NCBI RefSeq assembly: GCF_000247695.1
Contig: NW_004624801.1
Coordinates: 1,049,917-1,113,916 of the forward strand
DNA: 64,000 nucleotides
Source: Heterocephalus glaber
Lineage: Eukaryota; Chordata; Mammalia; Rodentia; Bathyergidae
Reading direction: 5' to 3'
Shown here: in pieces, positions 54,905 to 64,000 of the stretch
Position numbering within the stretch: position 1 is the first letter of the stretch
How the letters are laid out: each line of letters opens with the position of its first letter
The notes under the pieces: model-generated
Databases searched by the model: none
The model's input: only the letters and a program-made list of their open reading frames with translations
What the model was told of the DNA's origin: nothing
Made by a program: the position numbers and the translations under genes

Positions 54905-55375
54905 ACCCCAAAATTTATGTCTACTCTCAGACTTTAGAATGTAACTTCCTTTGAAAATAGGGTCACTGAATCTGAATGGAGTTAATTAAAATAAGATAAT
55001 ACTAGGTTACCTTGGGTCACTCTTTAATGACTAAATGACTTTATAAGAACAACTTTATAAGACAGCCATTTGAAGTCAGGGAGGCATGTCAAATGAAAAT
55101 AGAGGAAGAGGTTAGATTGACGCCTCTATAAACCAAGGAATGGCAGCAGCCCCCAGAAGCTAGCTTCGTGCATATCGTAACATACGGTGGGGGGCTAGAT
55201 GGGAGGCAAGGCATATAATCTATTTGAACTCTCCATAAAGAAGCAGCCATGCTTACACCTTGATTTCAGACTTTTGGACTTTAGAACTCTGAAAGAATAA
55301 ATTTATATTGTTTTAAGCCACCTAGTTTGTTGTAATTTGTTATAGTGGCTCTGGAAAACAAATATAACTGAAAAA
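54905..55375 (+). mobile_element. ERVL-MaLR LTR, MLT1-type, sense
   Basis: Landmarks in MLT1 order: GAGTCACCCCAAAATTTATG, GAATGTAACTTCCTTTGAAA, ATAGGGTCACTGAATC, TGACTTTATAAGAACAAC, ATAAACCAAGGAATGGCAGC, then GCTTACACCTTGATTTCAGA, CTTTTGGACTTTAGAACTCT, GAAAGAATAAATTTATATTG, TTTTAAGCCACCTAGTTTGT and a GTTATAGTGGCTCTGGAAAA end. Old but clear. Confidence 0.9.
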
Positions 55376-56120
55376 AAGGGAGTCTGGGGAAGAGGATTAG
55401 GGAAAGACCAATGAGAGAAAGCAAGAATTTAAGCATTTTTAAATTTGATGTTAACACCTGAAAGGATAACACAGGCTGACCAGTCTCAATGACAGTTGAG
55501 TTCTACAACATATCTGTTAACTACTTCATTTATTTGTTGGGTTAATATTTTGTTATTCTAACATTAGATATATTCAAGTTCACTTTAAAGAGACTTATTA
55601 AAATCACAACTGCAAAACAAGTGAGAATTAGATGAGGAAATAGGAAATAAAATCCAAACCTTTTCACAGGTCTACCATCTAGCTTATTTATTTATGTAGC
55701 ACACTCATGTACATACCCAGAGAAATGCACATTTATGACCCAGACAACAAGACAACATTGTGGAGATTTTAATTCTTAAATCCTTCACTATAAGTTTAGC
55801 TGAGAAAGTATGCATTAAAAAAACCAAATATATTTGGTGTCTATTGTTTATAAAATCAGCCAGTGGTACGAAAGGCTCATGCCTGGTTTTATAATCACTG
55901 TTTTGTCTACAAAGTTCTAAGTTAAAGTTAACTACATTTTCCTTTATTGGTAAGCATGTTATAATTGTTTGCAAATCTAGCATTCTAGTAAATAACACTT
56001 CCGTATATGGTTTACTAAGTAAAAATAAATAAGTACCATTTTAAAAGCACAATTAAGTTAAAGGGAAATGCATATGAACAACATCTTTAGAAATTAGCAT
56101 GGCTACACAAAAAATAACAT
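55376..56120. other. Unassigned sequence
   Basis: A 97-residue minus frame at 55705-55998 has no domain. No repeat family recognised. Confidence 0.4.
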
Positions 56121-56138
56121 CATATATATATATATATC
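56121..56138. repeat. (TA)n short microsatellite
   Basis: Short perfect TA run. Confidence 0.85.
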
Positions 56139-57779
56139 TAGCATCAGACATACATATAAATATAAAGCAGATTTTAAAGACACATTATCTCATGGAAGCA
56201 ATTAAAATATAGTATATATAGAAGTTAATAACTAGATGTGCTCACTATTTTCTTATAAGGAAAACATAAATTATACAAAGCTTTGTATGCCCCCAGGAGT
56301 TTAGTCCCAAAGTTGTGTTAAAAGAACCCAGTCCTAATGTGATAAAAGCAACTTCAATATATATATATGTATAATTTTCACCTGAGAATCCTATACATTG
56401 ACCTGATTTGGACCATGTGCAATTTTGAAAGTTCTGTGACAAAATATGTACTTTTTAAATATATATTTTATACAAAAACCTTTGTATATAATATAAACAA
56501 TACATACAAAATTTAATTTTATATTTCTTTAAATTATATGTCAGAGGCACTAAAAGAAAAGAATATGTATACATAATATATACATAATATATATATGGTT
56601 GAGTACCTTTGACATTGAAAAAATAAATATGATGATTTAAATTTTTATATTTTTAAAGAAATGAAGTAAGTTTATAATCTTCAGCAAAACCAGCTAACTT
56701 CAAATTTATTTTTCCCTGGATAATTTATTTCCCTTGAAGAACACAGATACCCTTCCAGTTTTTGCATCAGCGCCACCTAAAGAAAACATCTGAGCTTCAC
56801 ATTCAAGCTGTTTTGTGTTCTCTCGTTCCCTCAGAATCTCTTCCTTGTTCTTTCCCACAGAAGTCCTAAACTTTCTCAAGAGAGAACAATGGTCCGAGAC
56901 AAAGTCTTCTATAATTACAGGAGAGAAAGATAAATCAAGGAGTTTTTAAAAGTTAATACCTGTTATTCTATAACAGTAGAAACAAAGGAAAACTAAGTAA
57001 GAGAAGGTACTAAGCCTGGATTGCTTTGAATAATTATTATTTGAAACATACATATTGTCATTTTAGTCAGTTAAAATGATGGAATATTAGCTGTTTTGTA
57101 TGACTTGGTCTAATCCAATACAGTAAATGAACTCTTAACATCTTTTGTCTTTTCCAAGAGAAGACAAATAGTGGGAAATAACTATAAAATAATCGATCAC
57201 TTATTTTATACTGATTACTTTAATTTTCTGTCTGTGTGTCCATTTTCTGGCCTCACAAGAAATGAAGAAGCTCGGTATCTCTGCCATAGCCCTAACCTTG
57301 AGAGACTCTCCAGGTTAAGTAGAGACTTCTCTTTGCTGGGTCTATCAGGTCCACCATCAATATTTTACCTACATGGGGTCCCAACCAACACCCAAAGGCA
57401 TCTGCCTGCTCAAAACCATATTTCTAACATTTTCTACTCCACATTCTAAAGTATTTATTTGTGTCATTCCCTACAACCTTTTCAGCATTTTGAAAACCAA
57501 AAAGTACATGCTTTTCTAAGTCAAATAGTTGATCATTTCCTATTGTGTTTTTTAAATCCAATTCATAATAAAATACTATGACAATGTTTTAATTTCAGTA
57601 GGTGATGGTAATGGCTAAGCTGAGAAATTAAATGATGTCATGAAATTTATCAGTTTGAATAAAACAGTTTGATTGTAACTTGCATTTTAAAATCAGCTAA
57701 TAACAGCAAGTACAGCCCTTAGAAATGTGTGTAAAACTCTTTCCACACATGCCTAATCATTCTAGAGAGATTATTCCAG
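56139..57779. other. Unassigned AT-rich sequence with TA-rich patches
   Basis: Further TA-rich patches occur at 56357-56370 and 56570-56597. No gene recognised; the 92-residue plus frame at 57171-57449 has no domain and no splice context. Confidence 0.4.
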
Positions 57780-58070
57780 AGGGGGCGAAATTACCTTCAT
57801 CATTGGGCTTGCAAGAAAACAAACAAAAGTAGATTAATGTAATTGCTTAATCAACAGCATTCAGCCAAAAGCTTCCAAGAGTGCAGTATTAATCATCTTA
57901 TTGTAAGATTCATTAAAAAGTAATGAGCAGGGTGAGAACACTGCACAGCTGGGAATAATTTTGTTCCATTAAAAATAAAAATAAATACACCTTGGAAATC
58001 ACTATTTTGACATTATTTTGTTGCATGCCTTGTTTAAAAAACAAGCATTTTGTTCACTCATGCACTGCAT
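57780..58070. other. Candidate conserved non-coding element
   Basis: No repeat signature. It is dense in homeodomain-type cores (AGATTAATGTAATTGCTTAA, AGTATTAATCATC, CATTAAAAGTAAT-like motifs). This texture is common in conserved developmental enhancers of gene deserts. It is an inference from motif density alone. Confidence 0.3.
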
Positions 58071-58712
58071 GACACCATCGCTGTACTCCCAGTTACCTAA
58101 AGTTTATGAACGACGAGAGTCATGGGCAGGATCCTTTGCAGTAATGTTCCTGTATCCCAAATCAACCACTTAGCCACCGTTAATAGTCAGTAGAAGTGTG
58201 AAAAATCTTTATTATTCTTTACTCTCTAAGGATTATATTTTAACGTATCATTGTATAGTTTTAGAACCTAGATTCTAGTTAGCAGCACATGCAAGTATAA
58301 AATTATCTATAAAGCTGATTTTCCAAATTGAAAGAAACAGTTAAAAATTAAGTACTGTTCACTGGAATGGGGAGGAAATCAGTAACCTTAGAAAAACATG
58401 GTTATTGTATGTTTTAACATTTAAATAATCACTATGAAACTCTTTTAACTCTAACTCCCTGAAGAAGATTCAATCCAGAATAATTTCTTGTGGAGACACT
58501 TCCAAAACTTCATCCTTGTTCTGGGATACGGGAGACAGCTACAATTCCACTTTAAATTGACAAAAACTTTGACCATTGCAACAAATGGTTTAGAGAAATG
58601 CTTCCATTTTATTCTTTATTGCACATAGGTCTACTTAAGAGTTACTAGGATGAAGGATCATTGTCACAAGAAAATCCCCTGAGGACTATGGATCTGAAGA
58701 GAGAAGTTGGCA
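58071..58712. other. Unassigned sequence
   Basis: No gene or repeat recognised. Confidence 0.4.
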
Positions 58713-58788
58713 GGGCAGGGATGTACAATAGTTAGAGCACTTTCATAGTATGTATGAGGCCTGAGATTCAATCCTCAGTATCACAAAA
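58713..58788 (+). mobile_element. Old ID SINE
   Basis: GGGCAGGGATGTACAATAGT, TAGAGCACTTTCATAGTATG and GAGATTCAATCCTCAGTATC follow the general rodent ID consensus with numerous substitutions. Its middle segment is of the same older type as at 32783. Confidence 0.8.
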
Positions 58789-58894
58789 TGACTAGAAATA
58801 AAAAGAACAGTTGACACTGATGTACACACTAATGAGTTTGAAATTAGAGTTGTAGGCCCTAATACATTATTGGATTGGCTTTTGGACATATAAT

Positions 58895-59010
58895 GTTAGG
58901 GGTACTGATAATACCAATAATAATAAATATTACATCTAGCAAATACTATGTAGGTAGTAGGCACTGAACTAAGAATACTTTTTCTATACCTCTGTTCTCT
59001 TCTCCGTTAT
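58895..59010 (-). mobile_element. MIR SINE remnant, antisense
   Basis: AATACTATGTAGGTAGTAGG, CACTGAACTAAGAATACTTT and the following T/C-rich stretch follow the reversed MIR landmark 'TACTATGTGCCAGGCACTG...TAAGCACTTT'. Confidence 0.55.
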
Positions 59011-60600
59011 AACCTCTAAAAAATTCTGCTTTTTGCCTATAATAATTCATCTCATACTCAGTTTACATATCCCACTCAACAAGACTAAAGCTTAGAATGT
59101 GGCCAAAGATTTTTTCCCCTAAAATATTTCCCTGGAGCGTTTCCTTCACCCCCTGCCAAGTGGTTTTGCAAATATTGCTTAAACATAAAAAAAAGAGAAA
59201 AAGCCTCCTACAAAGGAACAACATTTTCCCACATTGTTACGTTATTAATGAATTTGGCAGGTTAATTTGAATTGTTATGGCAACAGGCCTCAGCTCTAAT
59301 TAGAATCACCTGAAAAACTTTAGACATATTTTCCTGGGTCCTCACCTGGTACATTGCTTCTGAGACCTAAGAGTAGATGAGAAATTCTCAATGTGTTTTG
59401 TTTGTCTTGGGCAGAACCAACGTAGGAAACCACTGGTCCGTGGAGATAGCTTTGTTATATAGCTATGGAATATACTTACCAGTACTCTACCAAAATACTT
59501 TGGCAAGATAACCAGAATTTGACCACACTGAGAATAAGTTGATGTTCTGTCTGTACAACTTTTACTTCCAATAATTTCTTTGTATACAGTAAAATGATGG
59601 ATTCAAAATTTAAGATAAAACAGGGATTTTTCAGCCTGCCATATGACCTGGCAGACATAGTTAAGGAAATATTTATTTAGCATCTCCTGCTCCAAACCCA
59701 TGCTGCCTCCTTAGTGAGATGTGGTAAGCATTACAAAAGGCCTATGCCAATTCTCAAGGTACTGATTAGAGAACCATTATATATTTAAAGCTATGAAGTA
59801 GCAGCTAACAACAATGATTTCAAATATGGCTATTCAAAAAGAGCCATATTGATTTCAAATTTTGATTTCTGGAAAATGGTTCATAATAAAAAGAAAAGAA
59901 ACTTAATGTCTATCTGATGTACTATTAAAGGATTTACATAATTTCTGTGAACTTTGATTAAAAAAAATTTTGGAGAAACAGCTTAATCAGCATTGAATTT
60001 GTGAAAACTATTGTATTGAGATGAAAATGAATATCTTAGTAATCGAACAGTGTCATCTATTATCTCTTATTTCATACTGAATATTAAAAAGCCAATGCTG
60101 TTTGTAAAGATAATTTGAGTGCTTAACAGTAACAAGGAATTAATAGAGTGTGAGTTCTATTAACATTATTCATAAACTGTGTGTCTTGGATTGAAATGGA
60201 ATTAGGCTGAGAATGTTAGAATATCTCTGTTCAACTGATCTCTTGTGGTATTCAATGAAGTAAAATTTGTGAGGGGTTCTTTTTTCATAATTTTTATTTT
60301 CAGTATATGTGACTTGCAATACACCAAGATCTTAAATGTAAGCTTTTCATTCTGTGATTTCTTTTGAGTAAGTGAAGACTCCATGTCACTGAAAATTACT
60401 GCCTTTATAACAAGCGAGATATTAATAATCTCATATTATAAACATCCTGATTTAATTGTTAGTAATATCCTGCATCTATCTAGCACTTTGTGGAATATAA
60501 AGTGCTTTCACATGCCTCTTAATGTGATGTGTACTTGCAAAAACTAATGTGTTAAAAAGTGTATTTTCTTCCAAAGTTTTCTGCAAGCCTTGGAACAATC
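59011..60600. other. Unassigned AT-rich sequence
   Basis: A scrap at 60478-60540 (TAGCACTTTGTGGAATATAA, AGTGCTTTCACATGCCTCTT) may be an old MIR-like or LINE piece. Nothing else recognised. Confidence 0.35.
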
Positions 60601-61400
60601 CAAGCATTTTTAAATCTCAAAACAACACTTTGGAATTAGTGGGGCTTCTATTTATTCATTTAAATAACAATCCAATCACAACCAATTAGAATTTAGATAA
60701 AAACACCTTTCCCTACAGTGTATATTGCTATTAAACTTATTGCATGCCAAAATTAACACTTATTTCAGCAAGGGAAAAATGTATTCACTTTGCTTCATAA
60801 CACAAAAATCCAAAACGAAAGAATTCAGTAGTGTGGAGGATGGTTTACTCTAGTAAGAATTTCCAAGAGGAAATGCAATATGTTTAGTTCCAAGCATCCC
60901 TTACACCAGGTAAATCATGTGGTAACCATTGCTTTTTAGAATATGGTCCAAGCAAAGAAAGCTCCATCCTTTCCATTTCTTTGTCTGCCGGGGGTGGGGG
61001 GGAACTATCTACGTAGAACACCCTGATGGTCTCTGGCCCGTGAAACATGCTAAACTCTGCCTGTTTCTCTCAAGCTAGTGGTGACAGCTTCCAGCTGGTC
61101 ACCTGATCAATCATACCTGTCACTGAAGGCCATGTCTAAGGCATGATTGCTTTTGTTTGTTTGTTTTCTTAGCTCGCTTGACTGCTGCCCTGGTAGGGTT
61201 CCTGTCTCAGCCATTGAAAGAGAAATGTGAAAGCAGCAAAGTGCACCATCTGAGAGAAAGGGAAAGGGCCTGGCACATCTCACAGGGCTTGATCATATTG
61301 AAGCTCCTGGAGGCTACAGATATTTGCCTTAGAGAAGATTTGTTTGGACTGCAGTTAGTTGTGACAAAGGAGGAAAGATGAGCTGGCTGCTTTTGTTGTT
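60601..61400. other. Repeat-free stretch, candidate conserved element
   Basis: No repeat family recognised over about 800 bases. 60650-60800 is rich in AATTA/CCAATCA-type sites. 61010-61380 is less AT-rich and holds a 74-residue plus frame (61157-61381) without a recognisable domain. The stretch is plausible regulatory sequence, or an exon of an unrecognised transcript; neither is demonstrated. Confidence 0.3.
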
Positions 61401-62697
61401 TTGATTTAGTTTACAGGTGTTCTTGTAACTTTAACATGAGTGCAACATAAGAAAATGCAGGATACCTTTGAGAAATCTGTTGAAATGTGTGTCTACTTTG
61501 GATATTTAAATGAGTACTTGAATTATTCTGGGAAATGCCTATTTAAAAAGATTTTTTGCTTTTGGGTTTTTTTTCCAAAATGTGAAAGGCTTTCTTTGAC
61601 TCCTGGAAGAAAAGTTTTACAGTTTATATTTATTTATTCAGTGATCTACAGAAGATGTGACATAAAACACTTCGATAGTTAGCTTTTTTAAAACATCTTT
61701 TTTAACCCTCAAAATGTGGTGCTTAACAGCTCCCAGGCGCTAGAAGGGCTTATCCATCAGTACTCAGGGTGAATGTGGCATATAAACACAGTTATCATCC
61801 TCAAATGCAGTTTCAACTCTTTAGATCACATTTAGCAAGGAATTCTAAAGAAGCCATTCACAGATAAACCTCTGCTGCATTTTTTAACCTGTTTATACAT
61901 GAGACTATGTTACCTAAAGGTACATTTCATCTCTGCAGTATTCCTAGAGCATTCTACATGATTTGATTCTTTTGTATGTAGAACAAAGAAGGAATGTCAC
62001 TGTCCTCATAGTACCCATGACATTATTGAAGACTGAAAAGACATGCCATGCGAGGGGAACATGAGGGAAGTACAAACAGAGGATTAGTAGGGTGCCCAGT
62101 TTTGCAAATGCTCAAGAGGAGATACAAAAACAAAGATGCAGTCCCTGTGGAATTATCCTGAAGTGGCAGTATTCCTACATGCACCAAATGTAACCCTGGA
62201 AATAATGCTTTAAGAATGCAGAAAGGCATGTATAAGTACACAAGACCAGCATGTTCTAAAGAGACAAACAGAACATCCTAGATAATGAATTTCTTGTACA
62301 GCTACCAGAGGCATGTATGATATCTAAAGTGTTCAGAATAACAGGGATGAGAGACAAGGCAACCCAAACAAAACAACCCCCTTTCTGCCAAAACTGAAAA
62401 CAGACCAAATTGAGTTATAGTTATATATCAACTCCCCTCAGGGCTAGATCACCCTTCCGAAAAAGAGGACCCATAGAAACTATGGAATCCTCATGCCTCT
62501 CTCTTCCCCAAGCTCCACCATCATTTAAGATTTGTATCTTTTAGACTCCTTTCATTTAGGAACTTAATTCATTACAGTGTAATACTGTTATTGCTTACAC
62601 GACTGGTGGGGAAGGAGGTGAATCTGGGAAGCAGGCGTGGAGATGATGAACTACCGAAGTGGTAAATTCTTGATTACTTGAAAACTTGAGTCCTTTG
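61401..62697. other. Unassigned sequence
   Basis: No confident gene or repeat. An 80-residue plus frame at 61440-61682 and a 72-residue minus frame at 62023-62241 have no motif. Confidence 0.4.
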
Positions 62698-63005
62698 TAG
62701 GAAAATGGATGCACCTTGAGACCATAATGTTAAGTGAAATAAGTCAGACACAGAAACTTTAATATCACAGGGTTTCTCTTACATGAGAAACCCAAGTTAT
62801 AAATGAAAAGCAAAATTAAAGCTAAGTAATTGGAAATTGGAAGGTAGATTTTTCTCAAATGGAAAGGAGACCAAGAGAAGCAAGGAGGAAGGGGAAGGAA
62901 AGGGGATGAAAAAAGGAATTAAAATGTGTAAGTACATGGGCCAACTCCACACAAGGAGTGTAAACATTATTCACTACATGTATGTACTGTTCAAAAAGAA
63001 TATCA
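62698..63005 (+). mobile_element. 5'-truncated L1 3' end, sense
   Basis: GGAAAATGGATGCACCTTGA, GACCATAATG, GAAATAAGTCAGACACAGAA, CACAGGGTTTCTCTTACATG, the purine-rich GGAAAGGAGACCAAGAGAAG block, CAACTCCACACAAGGAGTGT and ACTACATGTATGTACTG. It is truncated at nearly the same L1 position as the copy at 33194. The tail is eroded. Confidence 0.87.
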
Positions 63006-63419
63006 TCATCATATTATGGCTAGAGTATATTAGAGCCATAGAAGATGATGGGAAGATTTGCAAAGAACAGCTGAACATCCTAAACCTATTATTATCTGTG
63101 AAGAAAGCTTCCTTCATGTAAGTATGTCAGATATATTTTTATTACTCTCACAGGAAATTGTGTAGTTACTTTCATTGGTTCCAACAACCACTGTAAATTC
63201 TATCTAAACAATCTGGAAATGAAATTCAAAATGTAAAGTTAAAAGACAGAAGATTTGTACTCCCCCTACTAGCAAATGTTGGGAGGCTTGAATAGGACAA
63301 ACAATTTACCAATCATCAAACAAATAGTAAATGTATCACTGTGAACATGCTAATTATGGAGACTTTGCGCTTAGAGACAAACACTAATGTTGCCAATGCA
63401 AGATTCTTTCACAGACATT
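63006..63419. other. Unassigned sequence
   Basis: Nothing recognised. Confidence 0.4.
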
Positions 63420-63490
63420 TACGAGGTAACTAATATGTGCCATGTACTCTAATAGGTGCCAAGAATGTGAAGATGATTAAGGCAGATCTC
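63420..63490 (-). mobile_element. Possible L2/MIR scrap, antisense
   Basis: TTTACGAGGTAACTAATATG, TGCCATGTACTCTAATAGGT and GCCAAGAATGTG resemble the reversed end of old LINE/SINE families ('TACTATGTGCCAGGCACTG'). Confidence 0.4.
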
Positions 63491-63689
63491 CAAACCTAAT
63501 GTAGAAGATAAAATATTGGCAGACTTCTATCATTATGTGAACCACAAAACAAGGCTCATTTGGATTTGTTCTGTGACAGTGTTAGGACTCCATTTTTACA
63601 CTGAGCTATAAATTTTAAAACTTTGAAACAATGACAAAAATGAGCCCATATTCAGAGAGTTAAATTAACCTTTTTTAAAAAAATTTAAT

Positions 63690-64000
63690 TTTATTGATAC
63701 ATTTTAGGTATGGAATATAATGACATTCATCATTGGAAATTTGCACCTTTACATAATCTCTCTTGGTTCTTATTTTTTCCCATTCCCTTGCCCTCCCTTC
63801 AGGCCCTCCATGCCCTCCTATTTACAAAGACTTTGCTTCCTTTTTTTCATTTTCTCATATTAATTCCATTCCCTTCATTCCTGCCCCCTACCCCTCCCAC
63901 TTCCCCTTCCCATTTGCCCCATTTCTTCCTATTTCACATTATCTATTATACCTTTTAGTCCTTATTTACACTTTCAGTTTCTCACACTAGAGAAACTATT
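63690..64000 (-). mobile_element. L1 3' end, antisense, continuing past the window
   Basis: AATTTAATTTTATTGATACA, TTTTAGGTATGGAATATAAT, ATTCATCATTGGAAATTTGC, the long C/T-rich block, and TTTCTCACACTAGAGAAACT match 48403-48715 closely in order. The two overlapping plus-strand frames here (82 and 75 residues, Pro/Phe/Leu-rich) come from the polypyrimidine block and are not genes. Confidence 0.92.

Noticed and set aside
1..64000. A new bacterial- or phage-type defence or metabolic system
   Set aside because: Sequence texture, SINEs, LINEs and LTRs show mammalian intergenic DNA. There are no operons or conserved prokaryotic genes.

Overview
This window looks like mammalian nuclear DNA from an intergenic region or very large intron (a gene desert). 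It is strongly AT-rich, has no open reading frame that resembles a conserved host protein, and consists of layered retrotransposon and DNA-transposon debris separated by unassigned sequence. The SINE content points to a rodent. There are tRNA-Ala-like ID elements with A and B box-like segments and A-tails, B1 (7SL-derived) elements including one with the internal duplication, and B1-dID composites. The B1-dID fusion and the particular ID body argue for a non-murid rodent of the squirrel/beaver side. Beaver (Castor) is my best guess, at low confidence.

Layout. 1-2.8 kb is mostly unassigned and includes a homeodomain-motif-rich stretch that may be conserved non-coding DNA. 2.8-5.5 kb holds an antisense L1, a MER5-type hAT remnant and a Tigger-type remnant. 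7-9.1 kb has an AT microsatellite running into a near-perfect 29-bp inverted repeat, then two direct copies of a ~160-bp repeat. 10-11.3 kb is L1 debris split by an ERVL-MaLR LTR. 12.2-15.5 kb is a long antisense L1 (3' end through reverse transcriptase) with an ID SINE nested in it. 16-19.5 kb has an MLT2-like LTR carrying a (GA)n tract, a B1-dID, and old LTR and L1 pieces. 20-27.4 kb is a dense nest of L1, hAT-Charlie, MIR, ID and B1. 28-38.5 kb contains B1, MaLR, L2, L1 and a Tigger-like MITE. 40-46 kb contains MLT2-like and MaLR LTRs, MER2, and an L1/HAL1 ORF1-like remnant. 48-49.3 kb has antisense L1 sequence on both sides of a 100-N assembly gap. 49.3-62.7 kb is mostly unassigned, with an MLT1-type LTR and a few SINE/MIR pieces. 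The window ends in an antisense L1 3' end that continues past base 64000.

I found no intact gene, RNA gene, CRISPR array or operon, and no evidence of a new functional system. The points most worth checking are structural: the 69-bp hairpin, a B1::L1 junction that may be a chimeric retrotransposon, an ID insertion that happens to keep an L1 frame open, paired L1 3' ends flanking the gap, a palindromic octamer site, and four candidate conserved non-coding elements. All family assignments come from reading by eye and need RepeatMasker-type confirmation.
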